This document shows positions 26,445 to 35,702 of a stretch of DNA of 36,361 nucleotides, in pieces. The translations under genes and the position numbers were made by a program. Below the pieces are notes generated by a model. It did no database searches. It was not told the DNA's origin and was given only the letters and a program-made list of their open reading frames with translations. Source of the DNA: Oceanospirillaceae bacterium (lineage in GTDB: Bacteria; Pseudomonadota; Gammaproteobacteria; Pseudomonadales; Balneatricaceae); the NCBI GenBank assembly GCA_024640955.1, contig JAHEDZ010000034.1:1-36361 (forward strand). Reading direction: 5' to 3'. The first letter of the stretch is position 1. Every line of letters begins with the position of its first letter.

Positions 26445-26483
26445 TATCGCCCTCTAAACAGTACGTCGACAGGAGTAAGTCAG

Positions 26484-28478
26484 ATGTCCTCACGTCGTGA
26501 GCTCGCAAACGCAATTCGTGCCCTCAGCATGGACGCAGTTCAGAAAGCTAAATCGGGTCACCCGGGTGCACCTATGGGTATGGCAGATATTGCCGAGGTT
26601 CTCTGGAACGACTTCCTCAAGCATAACCCGAGCAACCCGCACTGGTTCGATCGCGATCGCTTCGTGCTCTCCAACGGTCATGGCTCAATGCTGATCTACT
26701 CTCTGTTGCATCTCAGCGGCTACGACGTTAGTGCAGAGGATCTGGCGAACTTCCGTCAGCTGCATTCAAAAACGGCGGGCCACCCTGAGTATGGCTACTG
26801 CCCAGGTGTTGAGACAACGACCGGACCTCTGGGTCAAGGCATCACTAACGCAGTGGGTTTTGCACTGGCTGAGAAGACGCTGGCGGGTCAGTTTAACCGC
26901 GAGGGTCACGAGATCATCGATCACTACACTTACGCGTTTATGGGCGATGGCTGTTTGATGGAAGGTATCTCGCACGAGGCTTGCTCGCTGGCGGGAACGC
27001 TAGGTTTGGGTAAGCTGATCGCTTTCTGGGATGACAACGGCATCTCAATCGATGGTGAAGTCGAGGGCTGGTTCAGTGATGATACTCCAGCTCGCTTCGA
27101 AGCCTACGGCTGGCAGGTTATCCGTGGCATCGATGGTCACAACCCTGACCAGATCCGTGATGCGATTGAAGCGGCTCGCTCAAACGAAGATCAACCAACT
27201 CTGATCTGTTGTAAAACAATTATCGGTTTCGGTTCACCTAACAAGCAGGGTAAAGAGGATTGTCACGGCTCACCTCTGGGCGACGACGAGATCGCTTTGG
27301 TTCGTAAAGAGCTCGACTGGCCACATGCTCCATTTGAGATCCCAGCTGAGATTGCTGAGGGTTGGGATGCGCGCACCAAGGGGAGCCAGGCTGAGAACGA
27401 GTGGAATGAAGAGCTGGCGGTATACACCGAAGCTTACCCTGAACTCGCGGCTGAACTGCTGCGCCGTCTGGCGGGCGATCTGCCAGCTGACTTCGCTCAA
27501 CAGGCTGACAAGTGGATCGCTGAAGTTGCGGCGGCGGGTGACACTATCGCATCACGCAAGGCATCGCAGAACGCAATCAATTCATTGGGTGAAATGCTGC
27601 CTGAACTACTCGGCGGTTCAGCGGATTTGGCTGGTTCTAACCTGACCATGTGGAAAGGTTCTGACCCAATTCGAGCGAACAACGCTGGCGGTAACTACGT
27701 CAACTACGGCGTTCGTGAGTTCGCTATGAGTGCGATCATGAACGGCATTGCACTGCACGGCGGCTTTATCCCGTACGGCGGTACTTTCCTGATCTTCATG
27801 GAGTACGCGCGCAACGCAGTGCGTATGGCTTCATTGATGAAGCAGCGCGCAATTTTTGTCTACACCCACGACTCAATCGGTCTGGGTGAAGATGGGCCTA
27901 CTCACCAGCCGGTTGAGCAGATCGCAAGCCTGCGCTTCACACCGAACATGCAGACTTGGCGTCCATGTGACGCGGTAGAGTCAGCGGTGGCCTGGCGTCA
28001 GGCGGTAGAGCGTACCGATGGCCCAAGTGCGCTGGTATTCTCACGTCAGAACCTTGCTCATCAGAGCCGTGACGATGCCCAGATCGCTGCTATCGCTAAA
28101 GGCGGTTACGTGCTGAAAGATAGCGCGGGCACACCGGATCTGATTCTGATTGCGACCGGTTCTGAAGTTGAGCTGGCGATGCAGGCTGCTGCAGCACTTG
28201 AAGCCGAAGGCAAAGCAGTGCGCGTTGTCTCTATGCCATCAACCGAACGCTTTGATGCACAGTCTGCTGAGTACAAAGAGTCAGTACTGCCAGCGGCTGT
28301 GACTGCACGTGTTGCGATTGAAGCGGGCCAGGCTGATTTCTGGTACAAGTACGTTGGTCTGAATGGCGCGATTGTTGGTATGACTAGCTTTGGTGAGTCT
28401 GCACCGGCTGGCGCGCTGTTTGAGCACTTTGGCTTCACAGTCGACAATGTAAAAGCGAAGGCGCTGGAGCTGGTCTAA
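26484..28478 (+). CDS. tktA: Transketolase
   Basis: Thiamine-diphosphate enzyme of the pentose phosphate pathway that moves two-carbon units between sugar phosphates; it also makes erythrose 4-phosphate, the substrate of the adjacent Epd. 664 aa (E. coli 663). Motifs: [12 protein letters not shown], the ThDP-binding [10 protein letters not shown]...WDDNGIS, GVREFAM with the catalytic glutamate, and [17 protein letters not shown]. The ATG at 26484 is chosen because AGGAG lies 9 bases upstream and [12 protein letters not shown] is the usual N-terminus; a frame extending to 26385 is upstream leader. Confidence 0.97.
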   Translation: MSSRRELANAIRALSMDAVQKAKSGHPGAPMGMADIAEVLWNDFLKHNPSNPHWFDRDRFVLSNGHGSMLIYSLLHLSGYDVSAEDLANFRQLHSKTAGHPEYGYCPGVETTTGPLGQGITNAVGFALAEKTLAGQFNREGHEIIDHYTYAFMGDGCLMEGISHEACSLAGTLGLGKLIAFWDDNGISIDGEVEGWFSDDTPARFEAYGWQVIRGIDGHNPDQIRDAIEAARSNEDQPTLICCKTIIGFGSPNKQGKEDCHGSPLGDDEIALVRKELDWPHAPFEIPAEIAEGWDARTKGSQAENEWNEELAVYTEAYPELAAELLRRLAGDLPADFAQQADKWIAEVAAAGDTIASRKASQNAINSLGEMLPELLGGSADLAGSNLTMWKGSDPIRANNAGGNYVNYGVREFAMSAIMNGIALHGGFIPYGGTFLIFMEYARNAVRMASLMKQRAIFVYTHDSIGLGEDGPTHQPVEQIASLRFTPNMQTWRPCDAVESAVAWRQAVERTDGPSALVFSRQNLAHQSRDDAQIAAIAKGGYVLKDSAGTPDLILIATGSEVELAMQAAAALEAEGKAVRVVSMPSTERFDAQSAEYKESVLPAAVTARVAIEAGQADFWYKYVGLNGAIVGMTSFGESAPAGALFEHFGFTVDNVKAKALELV

Positions 28479-28510
28479 CACTAGCTCCAGCAGCGGCCAT
28501 GCTTGAGCAA

Positions 28511-28543
28511 ATGCCCCGATCGGTGTCGGGGCATTTTTGTTTT
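28511..28543 (+). terminator. Rho-independent terminator after tktA
   Basis: Stem ATGCCCCGA/TCGGGGCAT (28511-28519 with 28526-28534), 6-base loop, then a T-rich run TTTTGTTTT. It lies 33 bases after the tktA stop and 36 bases before epd, so epd-pgk-fda must rely on its own promoter or on read-through. Confidence 0.9.
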
Positions 28544-28569
28544 AGCAGTTGACCTCTTTAGGGATAGGT

Positions 28570-29598
28570 ATGAGCTATAAAGTCGCGATAAATGGTTATG
28601 GTCGAATCGGTCAAGCAGTCCTGAGGGCGATTTATGAGCGGGGGCTCGAAAAACAGCTGGTACCTGTTGCGATCAATGAGCTCGCCGATATCGATACGGT
28701 CTCATATCTGACACGTTACGATACGACACATGGTCGTTTTCCCCGCTCTGTTCAAGTTGAGAATGCGAGCCTGTTGATTGACGACCAGCCGATTCAGGTT
28801 CTCTGTGAGGAGCAGGCCGATGCTCTGCCATGGAATGAGCTTGATGTGGATCTGTTGTTTGAGTGCTCAGGCTCTTTCAGTGATCGCGAAACGGCTCAGC
28901 GTCATATAGACGCCGGTGCGAGGAGGCTGCTCTTCTCGCAGCCCGCGCGCTCGGATGTGGACGCCACCATCATTGCTGGTCTCAATCAGTCTGAGCTCAA
29001 GGCCGAGCATCAGATTGTCTCTGCCGCTTCATGTACCACCAACGCCATTATTCCGGTGTTGGCACTACTGCACGAAGTCTTCGGGATTGAGCAAGGGCTA
29101 ACCACCACCGTGCACTCAGCGATGAATGATCAGCCGGTCATCGACGCCTACCATCATACTGATCTGCGTCTGACGCGCAGTGCCCTGCAGTCCATCATTC
29201 CGGTTGATACCAGCTTGGATAAGGGTATTGATCGTCTACTGCCCGAGCTCTCTGGGCGCTTCAAGTGTCTACACCTGCGTGTGCCAACCATTAACGTCTC
29301 GCTGATGGATATGTCGATCACGCTGAGTCGAGACACCACAGAAGCCGAGGTGAATGCGCTGTTCAGAGAGGCTTCCCAAGGTAGGCTCAAAGGCTATTTG
29401 GGTTATACCGAAGAGCCGCATGCGTCGGTCGACTTTAACCGCGATCGCCACTCATCTGTTATTGACGCCACTCAGACTCGCGTCTCAGGCGGTAGACTGC
29501 TGAAAGTTATCTGCTGGTTTGATAATGAGTGGGGCTTTGCTAACCGTATGCTCGATGTCGCTGAACGCTGGCTCGAGCTGCAACCATATTCGAAATAA
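28570..29598 (+). CDS. epd: D-erythrose-4-phosphate dehydrogenase
   Basis: GAPDH-family enzyme that oxidises erythrose 4-phosphate to 4-phosphoerythronate, the first step of DXP-independent pyridoxal phosphate synthesis. 342 aa (E. coli Epd 339). NAD motif [14 protein letters not shown]; catalytic Cys155 in SAASCTTNA; Epd-type features [30 protein letters not shown] and VDFNRDRHS. The usual GAPDH-family sequence is SNASCTTN, so the asparagine is replaced by alanine here. The ATG at 28570 follows AGGGATAGGT. pgk begins 22 bases downstream, as in the epd-pgk-fba cluster of E. coli. A GapA function is less likely. Confidence 0.9.
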   Translation: MSYKVAINGYGRIGQAVLRAIYERGLEKQLVPVAINELADIDTVSYLTRYDTTHGRFPRSVQVENASLLIDDQPIQVLCEEQADALPWNELDVDLLFECSGSFSDRETAQRHIDAGARRLLFSQPARSDVDATIIAGLNQSELKAEHQIVSAASCTTNAIIPVLALLHEVFGIEQGLTTTVHSAMNDQPVIDAYHHTDLRLTRSALQSIIPVDTSLDKGIDRLLPELSGRFKCLHLRVPTINVSLMDMSITLSRDTTEAEVNALFREASQGRLKGYLGYTEEPHASVDFNRDRHSSVIDATQTRVSGGRLLKVICWFDNEWGFANRMLDVAERWLELQPYSK

Positions 29599-29620
29599 CT
29601 GCTGTAAACCTGGAGAAAGA

Positions 29621-30787
29621 ATGAACGTACGCCTGATGAAAGATCAGGATCTGAGCGCTAAACGCGTGCTGATCCGTGAAGACCTAAACGTGCCAGTAAA
29701 AGATGGCAAAGTGACCTCTGATGCTCGTATCCAAGCCTCACTGCCAACCATCAAGCTGGCGCTAGAGAAGGGTGCAGCAGTCATGTTGATGTCCCACCTA
29801 GGTCGTCCCACCGAGGGTGAGTACGAGGAGCAGTACTCGCTGGCGCCTGTGGCAGCACATCTCTCTGGGCTATTAGGCAGTGACGTTCGGTTGATCAAAG
29901 AGTGGGTCGACGGTGGCTTCGAAGTTGCTGCCGGCGAAGTCGTATTGCTGGAGAACGTGCGTTTCAATACCGGCGAGAAGAAGGACAACGAAGAGCTGTC
30001 ACGCAAGATGGCGGCACTCTGTGATGTCTACGTTATGGACGCTTTTGGTACGGCGCACCGTGCTCAGGCATCAACTCACGGTGTCGCGCGTTTTGCACCG
30101 ATTGCGTGCGCGGGTCCTTTGCTGGCTAACGAACTTGAAGCGCTGGGTAAGGCGCTGGATAAGCCTGCAAAACCACTGGCAGCAATTGTTGGTGGTTCAA
30201 AGGTTTCCACCAAGCTTGAAGTGCTTAACTCACTTTCTGACAAGTGTGATCAGCTGATTGTAGGTGGGGGTATCGCCAACACCTTCCTCGCTGCAGCGGG
30301 TAAGCCGGTCGGTAAGTCGCTCTACGAAGCGGACCTTGTCGATACCGCCAAAGCGCTGATGGCTAAGTGTGAAATCCCGCTTCCAACAGATGTTGTAGTC
30401 GCAACGGCCTTCGCGGAAGACGCTGCAGCGGTGGTTAAGTCCGCTGATGATGTAGCGGAAGATGAGATGATTCTGGATATTGGCCCCGAGTCTGCGGCGA
30501 AGTTGGCAACCATTTTGCAAAGTGCTGGTACGATCATCTGGAATGGCCCCGTCGGCGTGTTCGAGTTTGATCAGTTTGGCGAAGGGACTAAGACACTGTC
30601 GATGGCGATTGCGCAGTCGAGTGCGTTCTCTATAGCCGGTGGCGGTGATACTTTGGCAGCAGTAGACAAATATTCTATTGCGGATGATGTATCATATATT
30701 TCGACCGGTGGTGGTGCATTCCTCGAGTTTGTTGAGGGTAAAGAGCTGCCTGCAGTAGCGATGCTGCGTACCCGGTTGGATAACTAA
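29621..30787 (+). CDS. pgk: Phosphoglycerate kinase
   Basis: Glycolytic/gluconeogenic monomeric kinase interconverting 1,3-bisphosphoglycerate and 3-phosphoglycerate with ADP/ATP. 388 aa (E. coli 387). Motifs: [14 protein letters not shown] near the N-terminus, [24 protein letters not shown] and the nucleotide-site [17 protein letters not shown] plus GGGDTLAAV. The ATG at 29621 has GGAG 7 bases upstream; the longer frame begins inside epd and is discarded. It is followed by an intercistronic hairpin and fda. Confidence 0.97.
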   Translation: MNVRLMKDQDLSAKRVLIREDLNVPVKDGKVTSDARIQASLPTIKLALEKGAAVMLMSHLGRPTEGEYEEQYSLAPVAAHLSGLLGSDVRLIKEWVDGGFEVAAGEVVLLENVRFNTGEKKDNEELSRKMAALCDVYVMDAFGTAHRAQASTHGVARFAPIACAGPLLANELEALGKALDKPAKPLAAIVGGSKVSTKLEVLNSLSDKCDQLIVGGGIANTFLAAAGKPVGKSLYEADLVDTAKALMAKCEIPLPTDVVVATAFAEDAAAVVKSADDVAEDEMILDIGPESAAKLATILQSAGTIIWNGPVGVFEFDQFGEGTKTLSMAIAQSSAFSIAGGGDTLAAVDKYSIADDVSYISTGGGAFLEFVEGKELPAVAMLRTRLDN

Positions 30788-30794
30788 CCATAAA

Positions 30795-30821
30795 GGCTGA
30801 GCGGCGACCATTCGCTCAGCC
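30795..30821 (+). other. Intercistronic hairpin between pgk and fda
   Basis: Perfect 9-bp stem GGCTGAGCG/CGCTCAGCC (30795-30803 with 30813-30821) with a 9-base loop. There is no T-run after it, so it is unlikely to terminate; it may stabilise or mark a processing point in the pgk-fda mRNA. It occupies most of the 48-base gap and ends before the fda ribosome binding site TAGGAG. Confidence 0.7.
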
Positions 30822-30835
30822 AATTAGGAGACTTC

Positions 30836-31900
30836 ATGGCCCTAATTTCAATGCGCCAGCTGTTAGACCACGCCGCAGAGCATGGCTACGGCATCCCAGC
30901 ATTCAATGTAAATAACCTCGAGCAGATGCGTGCCATTATGGAAGCGGCCGACCGTGCCGATGCTCCTGTGATTGTTCAGGCTTCTGCCGGTGCGCGTAAA
31001 TACGCGGGCTCCAACTTCCTGCGCCATATGATTCTGGCTGCGATTGAGGAGTTCCCGCACATTCCTGTCTGTATGCATCAGGACCACGGTACTAGCCCAG
31101 CAGTTTGTCAGCGCTCTATCCAGCTTGGCTTTTCATCAGTCATGATGGACGGCTCGCTTGGCGAAGACGGTAAGACACCTGCCAGTTACGACTACAACGT
31201 GGATGTAACTCGCCGTACTGTTGAGATGGCGCACGCTTGCGGTGTATCCGTTGAGGGCGAGCTTGGTTGTCTGGGTTCGCTGGAAACCGGTGAAGCGGGT
31301 GAAGAGGACGGCATTGGCGCTGAGGGTAAGTTGACGCATGATCAGATGCTGACTGACCCTGAAGAGGCTGCACAGTTCGTTAAAGCGACTCAGGTTGATG
31401 CGCTGGCGATTGCCGTGGGTACTTCGCACGGTGCCTACAAGTTCACGCGTCCACCCACAGGCGACATTCTTGCGGTTGATCGTATCCGCGCGATCCACGA
31501 GCGAATTCCGGGCACTCACCTAGTTATGCACGGCTCATCTTCTGTGCCACAGGAGTGGCTCAGAGTGATCAACGAGTTTGGTGGTGAGATTCCGGAGACC
31601 TACGGGGTGCCAGTTGAGCAGCTTGTTGACGGCATCAAGCACGGTGTTCGTAAGGTCAATATCGATACTGACCTGCGCTTGGCTTCAACAGGTACAATCC
31701 GTCAGTTCATGGCGCAGAACCCTGCTGAATTTGACCCACGCAAATACCTGGCGAAGACCATCAAGGCGATGTCTGATATCGCTTTTGCACGTTACGAAGC
31801 CTTTGGTACAGCGGGTAACGCGGCTAAGATCACGCCGATCTCGCTGGAAGTGATGACCACCCGTTACGACTCGGGTGAGCTCGACGCTACAGTAAATTAA
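30836..31900 (+). CDS. fda: Class II fructose-bisphosphate aldolase
   Basis: Zinc-dependent aldolase cleaving fructose 1,6-bisphosphate to two triose phosphates. 354 aa, same length as the Pseudomonas/CbbA-type (Calvin cycle subtype) enzymes. Visible motifs: [12 protein letters not shown], the metal-site segments CMHQDHGTS and [21 protein letters not shown] with the acidic loop, and [15 protein letters not shown] lies 8 bases upstream of the ATG. Last gene of the epd-pgk-fda cluster, followed by a strong terminator. Confidence 0.96.
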   Translation: MALISMRQLLDHAAEHGYGIPAFNVNNLEQMRAIMEAADRADAPVIVQASAGARKYAGSNFLRHMILAAIEEFPHIPVCMHQDHGTSPAVCQRSIQLGFSSVMMDGSLGEDGKTPASYDYNVDVTRRTVEMAHACGVSVEGELGCLGSLETGEAGEEDGIGAEGKLTHDQMLTDPEEAAQFVKATQVDALAIAVGTSHGAYKFTRPPTGDILAVDRIRAIHERIPGTHLVMHGSSSVPQEWLRVINEFGGEIPETYGVPVEQLVDGIKHGVRKVNIDTDLRLASTGTIRQFMAQNPAEFDPRKYLAKTIKAMSDIAFARYEAFGTAGNAAKITPISLEVMTTRYDSGELDATVN

Positions 31901-31952
31901 TCACACCTCTCCGTTGTAGGAGGCTTCTGCCTAAAAGGCAGGAGGCGACCCC

Positions 31953-31988
31953 AAAAAGCCACAGTACTCTCGGTACCGTGGCTTTTTT
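31953..31988 (+). terminator. Rho-independent terminator after fda
   Basis: Stem AAAAAGCCAC/GTGGCTTTTT (31953-31962 with 31978-31987), extended inward by GTAC/GTAC after one mismatch, then T-rich. The symmetrical A and T runs could make it work in both directions. A smaller stem (CTTCTGCC/GGCAGGAG, 31924-31944) precedes it. Confidence 0.92.
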
Positions 31989-32225
31989 GTCTCCTAGCGC
32001 TCGCCCTACTGGTTGTTACCCTTTGGGACCGCTTTGGATACTTTCTTGTAACGCTACTCTCAGCCATCCCTGGCTTCGAACGTTCCCAAAGGGTAACAAC
32101 CAGCGAGACGACTTGAACCCACATTCACCGTGAGTGCTCTTGCTAGTCGATGTAGAACCCGAAAGTCCTATGAATACTTCTAAGAGATCAGGATAATCGG
32201 TTAACCGACCATTACGGAGTTACGC
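31989..32225. other. Intergenic stretch upstream of srkA
   Basis: This completes the 325-base gene-free interval from 31901. It holds the palindromic element at 32009-32103, a 12-bp perfect palindrome TCGGTTAACCGA (32197-32208) 17 bases before the srkA start, and the binding site ACGGAG. No convincing sigma70 promoter and no open frame with a good start was seen between 32104 and 32196. Confidence 0.6.
32009..32103. repeat. Long palindromic intergenic element (copy B)
   Basis: Perfect 20-bp inverted arms (32009-32028 and 32084-32103) flank a 55-base inner segment that carries a hairpin AGCCA/TGGCT (32062-32066 with 32071-32075). Read on the minus strand, the inner part has CCAGGGATGG about 12 bases after the arm and ends AGCGGTCCC at the second arm. 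That order (arm ending GGG, CAGGGATG, then TCCC arm) matches the element at 24973-25066. Confidence 0.82.
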
Positions 32226-33209
32226 ATGAGTGATAGCCAACCCTTTTACCAGATGACGCCTGACGTCGTAATTGACGCCGTCGAGTCCCAGGGCTGGTTG
32301 AGTGATTACAGGATCCTCGAGCTGAACAGCTATGAGAACCGCGTATATCAGGTGGGAATTGAGGCTGAGCAACCTGTAATTGCTAAGTTTTACCGGCCAA
32401 ATCGTTGGAGCGATGCGCAGATTCAGGAGGAGCATGACCTCTGTTTTGAGTTAGTGGAGCAGGATCTCTCCGTCGTGGCGCCGCTGAAAGACGATGAAGG
32501 GCGCAGTCTGTTTGTTCATGGTGATTACCGTTTTGCACTCTATCCGCGTCGAGGAGGCCGCGCGCCTGAGTTGGATGATATGGATCATCTGTTTACTTTG
32601 GGGCAGACCCTGGGCCGGATGCATGCGGTAGGTGCCATTCGTGCTTTTACTGCGCGCCCAGCGTTGGATGTGCAGAGCTTTGGTTGGGATAACCGCGAGT
32701 TTCTGTTGCAGAACTTTCTACCGGCTTCGCTGCGTGAGGCTTATGAGCGGATTTCGGAAGATCTGTTACAACAGGTAGAGCAGCGTTTTGCAGACTATTC
32801 TGATCTGCGCCAGATTCGGGTTCACGGAGACTGCCATGTGGGCAATATTCTCTGGCGTGATGACCTGCCGCACTTTGTTGATTTCGATGATGCGCGCACA
32901 GCGCCAGCGATTCAGGACCTATGGATGCTGCTGACAGGTGAGCGCCCGCAACGCGAGCTGCAACTGGCGGAGGTGCTGGCGGGCTACGAGGAATTTTACG
33001 AGTTTGATCCGCGCGAGCTGCACTTGATAGAGCCGTTGCGGGCTCTGCGTATGATCAATTACTCAGGTTGGTTGGCGAAACGCCACGAAGATCCGGCCTT
33101 TATCAAAGCCTTCCCTTGGTTTAACTCTGAGCGCTACTGGGGTGAACATCTGCTCGATCTCAAGGTGCAGTTTGCTCAGTTGGATGAGCCGGTGCTTCGC
33201 ATTTTATAG
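32226..33209 (+). CDS. srkA: Stress response kinase A (YihE/RdoA family)
   Basis: Serine/threonine protein kinase of the choline-kinase-like fold; in E. coli it protects against stress-induced death downstream of Cpx. 327 aa (E. coli 328). LNSYENRVYQ is the family N-terminal signature, the ATP lysine is K54 in IAKFYRP, the catalytic loop is HGDCHVGN (200-207, D202), the metal site is VDFDDA (D219/D221), followed by QDLWMLLTGE. Alone in its transcription unit after the fda terminator. The usual downstream dsbA is not present; the next gene is the convergent dbpA. Confidence 0.93.
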   Translation: MSDSQPFYQMTPDVVIDAVESQGWLSDYRILELNSYENRVYQVGIEAEQPVIAKFYRPNRWSDAQIQEEHDLCFELVEQDLSVVAPLKDDEGRSLFVHGDYRFALYPRRGGRAPELDDMDHLFTLGQTLGRMHAVGAIRAFTARPALDVQSFGWDNREFLLQNFLPASLREAYERISEDLLQQVEQRFADYSDLRQIRVHGDCHVGNILWRDDLPHFVDFDDARTAPAIQDLWMLLTGERPQRELQLAEVLAGYEEFYEFDPRELHLIEPLRALRMINYSGWLAKRHEDPAFIKAFPWFNSERYWGEHLLDLKVQFAQLDEPVLRIL

Positions 33210-33325
33210 CGGCGAAGGCCTTAGAAGGTGATCTGCAGACTTGCTCTAGGCATCCTTGATCGCTCCGTGGCGGTTCCCGATCGCCAAGGGGGGCGACCGA
33301 TTACCCTCTCAGCCGTCTTGTAGCA

Positions 33326-34705
33326 TCAGATCTTGCGCACGCGAATGTTCTTACCTTTGAGCGAGCGGTTGCGTAGTATCTCCAGGCCGCGATCAGCCAG
33401 GGATTTTGGTAGAGCTACAAAGGACTGGAAGTCCTGCACGCTGATGTTGCCGATCTGCTTGCCATCAATCTCTTTGGTTGCTGTAAGAGCGCCAACGATA
33501 TCACCTGGGCGGATCTTGTTCTTGCGCCCGGCACTGAGCTCGAGTGTGCGCATCTCTGCCGTCAATACGCTCAGTTTGCTCTCGTTGAAGCGAGGTGGGT
33601 GCTCAGGTTTTAGCTCCATACCGATCTCATCGGCGATAAGTCCAAGCTTGTACTGCTCTTTCTCAAAGATCAGCGAAATCGCAAGGCCCTGACGTCCGGC
33701 CCGACCGGTACGCCCACAGCGGTGAGTAAAAACTGCACGTTCGCGCGGAAGATTAAGGTTTACCACCAAGTCGACGGTATCGATATCTAAGCCACGTGCG
33801 GCGACATCAGTGGCTATTAGCAGACGCAGTGAGCCGTTGGTGAATCGCACTAGCATTTGGTCACGCTGACGCTGGTCGAGATCCCCGTGGAGTATACCGC
33901 TGGAAACGCCGTACTGACGTAGTTCATTGCCGAGGTCATTACACTGCTCCCGGGTATTACAGAAGATAACGCCCGCCTCGGGTTTCGCTTCGGTCAACAC
34001 GGCTAAAAGTGCTTCTGTCTGGGACTCGGGGTCAGTGAGATAGATACGCTGTTCGATATCGGGCTGCTGCTCCGCTATCGCTTCAACCTGTACCCGCTCT
34101 GGATCTGTCAGGACATCACGGCCAATTTTAGAGATGTTGTCGGGGAAAGTGGCCGAGAAGAGCATCGACTGACGGTCGGCGGGTGTGTAGCTGACGATCT
34201 GTAAGATCTCTTCTTGGAAGCCCATGTCGAGCATACGATCCGCTTCATCAAGCACTAGTGTACGGACCTGTCCCAGGTCTAGGGTACCCTTACGTATATG
34301 GTCTGACACGCGTCCGGGTGTTCCAACGACCACGTGAGCGCCATGCTCGAGCGAGCCAATTTGCGGGCCGATGGGCTGGCCACCACAAAGCGTCAGAACT
34401 TTGATGTTACCAGGGTAACGCGCCAGTCGTCGGATCTCAGTCGCTACCTGGCCCGCGAGCTCTCGTGTAGGGCATAGCACGAGCGCCTGTACCGCAAAAT
34501 TACGCGGTTTCAAATTACCTAGCAGAGGCAGGGAGAAGGCGACGGTTTTACCGGAGCCGGTTGGCGCTTGGGCGAGAAGATCTTTACCAGCCAGCGACAG
34601 GGGTAGGCTTTGGGCCTGAATCTCTGTCATGGTTTTAAGGCCGAGCTCAGAGATATTTTCGAGTTGTGCCGCGGGCAAGTTGAGGCTGGAGAACGGAGTA
34701 GACAT
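33326..34705 (-). CDS. dbpA: ATP-dependent RNA helicase DbpA
   Basis: DEAD-box helicase of 459 aa that remodels 23S rRNA (helix 92 region) during 50S assembly. Domains: RecA1 with Q-motif, AQAPTGSGKT, PTRELAGQ, TPGR, DEAD (153-156) and SAT (184-186); RecA2 with ARGLD and motif VI HRCGRTGRAG (usual HRIGRTGR); C-terminal DbpA RNA-binding domain with KIRPGDIVGALT and the final KGKNIRVRKI. Length and C-terminal domain distinguish it from RhlE/SrmB. Converges on srkA across 116 bases that hold small overlapping hairpins but no clear terminator. Confidence 0.94.
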   Translation of the reverse strand: MSTPFSSLNLPAAQLENISELGLKTMTEIQAQSLPLSLAGKDLLAQAPTGSGKTVAFSLPLLGNLKPRNFAVQALVLCPTRELAGQVATEIRRLARYPGNIKVLTLCGGQPIGPQIGSLEHGAHVVVGTPGRVSDHIRKGTLDLGQVRTLVLDEADRMLDMGFQEEILQIVSYTPADRQSMLFSATFPDNISKIGRDVLTDPERVQVEAIAEQQPDIEQRIYLTDPESQTEALLAVLTEAKPEAGVIFCNTREQCNDLGNELRQYGVSSGILHGDLDQRQRDQMLVRFTNGSLRLLIATDVAARGLDIDTVDLVVNLNLPRERAVFTHRCGRTGRAGRQGLAISLIFEKEQYKLGLIADEIGMELKPEHPPRFNESKLSVLTAEMRTLELSAGRKNKIRPGDIVGALTATKEIDGKQIGNISVQDFQSFVALPKSLADRGLEILRNRSLKGKNIRVRKI

Positions 34706-34759
34706 GGGTAACCGAGTGCAAGATTGGATTGCGCGCAGTATATCAGAAGGCGTAGTCAG

Positions 34760-35620
34760 TTAGTTCCACTGGATGCCTAACTTCTCGGCGCAAGCCTCAA
34801 GAGCAGGCGCGATGGCACCATCGAGTTTGAGCTGCAGTAGATCGTCAGCCCGGGTTACCCCCTCGGTCAGCGCCCCTTGTGGAATACCCGTGCTAGCGGC
34901 ATGTCGATTGAAGCGAAAGCCGGAGAATACCTGCAGCGAGCTGCCAATTGAGAGCATTGCCTGGCTGCGCTCGAGTGCATCAATAGCCTCGTATACGGTC
35001 TCCTTAGGTACATTATCGCCGTAATAGACAACGCGTGCTTTCATAATACCGCTGCAGTGCGGGCAGGTTGGGACATCGAAAGCGCTAAAGTCGGTCTCGA
35101 AATCGCTGTCGCCGTCTGGGCGGGTTGCTACGGTGAATCGTGGCGCACTGAAGTTGGGGTTGAGCTCACGACACCAGCGGTGCATCTGGTCACGATCGAC
35201 CTCAAAGTCACACTCCATACAGGCAACAACATCCGCACGCCCATGCAGATCAATGACGCGTTCGCTGCCGGCTTTCTGATGCAATCGATCGACATTCTGC
35301 GTGACCAATAGTTCGACCAGGCCTGCTCTTTCCATGGCTGCCAGAACTCGGTGGCCGGTGTTCGGTTGTGCATCACGCATGGTGTGCCAGCCGGCCAAGC
35401 TTCTTCCCCAGTAGCGCTGGCGTACTGCCAACTGTTTCATATACTCCTGATGCATGACGGGCGGTGGCGAGCGCCAGGCGCCGGTTGAGTCACGGTAGGA
35501 TGGGATGCCCGAGTCAGTGCTGATACCGGCTCCAGTTAAAATAAACAGCCGTGGATGCCGCTCGATAAAAGCGGCCAGCCGTTCCCCTAGGTTCTGTTGC
35601 TGTTCTATTTCAGTGATCAT
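34760..35620 (-). CDS. NAD-dependent protein deacylase, class II sirtuin
   Basis: Sirtuin of 286 aa removing acyl groups from lysines with NAD. Motifs: GAGIST...GIPSYR (30-43), TQNVDRLHQKAG with the NVD variant of NID, catalytic H126 in DLHGR, zinc cysteines C134/C137 and C186/C189, and GSSLQV. Spacing and TQNVDRLHQKAG resemble class II (SIRT4-like) sirtuins rather than the shorter class III CobB. The ATG at 35620 is preferred; a TTG at 35671 would add 17 residues spanning probable promoter sequence. Divergent from the hydroxylase gene across 82 bases. Confidence 0.88.
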   Translation of the reverse strand: MITEIEQQQNLGERLAAFIERHPRLFILTGAGISTDSGIPSYRDSTGAWRSPPPVMHQEYMKQLAVRQRYWGRSLAGWHTMRDAQPNTGHRVLAAMERAGLVELLVTQNVDRLHQKAGSERVIDLHGRADVVACMECDFEVDRDQMHRWCRELNPNFSAPRFTVATRPDGDSDFETDFSAFDVPTCPHCSGIMKARVVYYGDNVPKETVYEAIDALERSQAMLSIGSSLQVFSGFRFNRHAASTGIPQGALTEGVTRADDLLQLKLDGAIAPALEACAEKLGIQWN

Positions 35621-35643
35621 CGGTTCAATTGAATTAAAAATGA

Positions 35644-35672
35644 TTGCTAACCCAGCCTTATAGGAATACAAA
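35644..35672 (+). promoter_or_regulatory. Possible promoter of the prolyl hydroxylase-like gene
   Basis: TTGCTA (35644-35649), 17-base spacer, TACAAA (35667-35672); each matches sigma70 at 4 of 6 positions with ideal spacing. Predicted transcript start near 35679 would leave a short leader with AAGGAG at 35689-35694. Confidence 0.45.
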
Positions 35673-35702
35673 GCGTTTCCAGTTCACCAAGGAGTGCTTT
35701 GC

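Noticed and set aside
26279-26483. SAM riboswitch in front of metK
   Set aside because: The short metK leader shows no SAM-I, SAM-II or SAM-like conserved core that I can recognise.
33210-33325. Possible third copy of the palindromic element between srkA and dbpA
   Set aside because: It has GGGAAC and CAAGGATG-like pieces and small hairpins (TGGCG/CGCCA, TCGCC/GGCGA), but no long inverted arms, so similarity is too weak to call.
35621-35671. TTG at 35671 as sirtuin start
   Set aside because: It would add 17 residues unlike sirtuin N-termini and cover likely promoter sequence; ATG 35620 is used.
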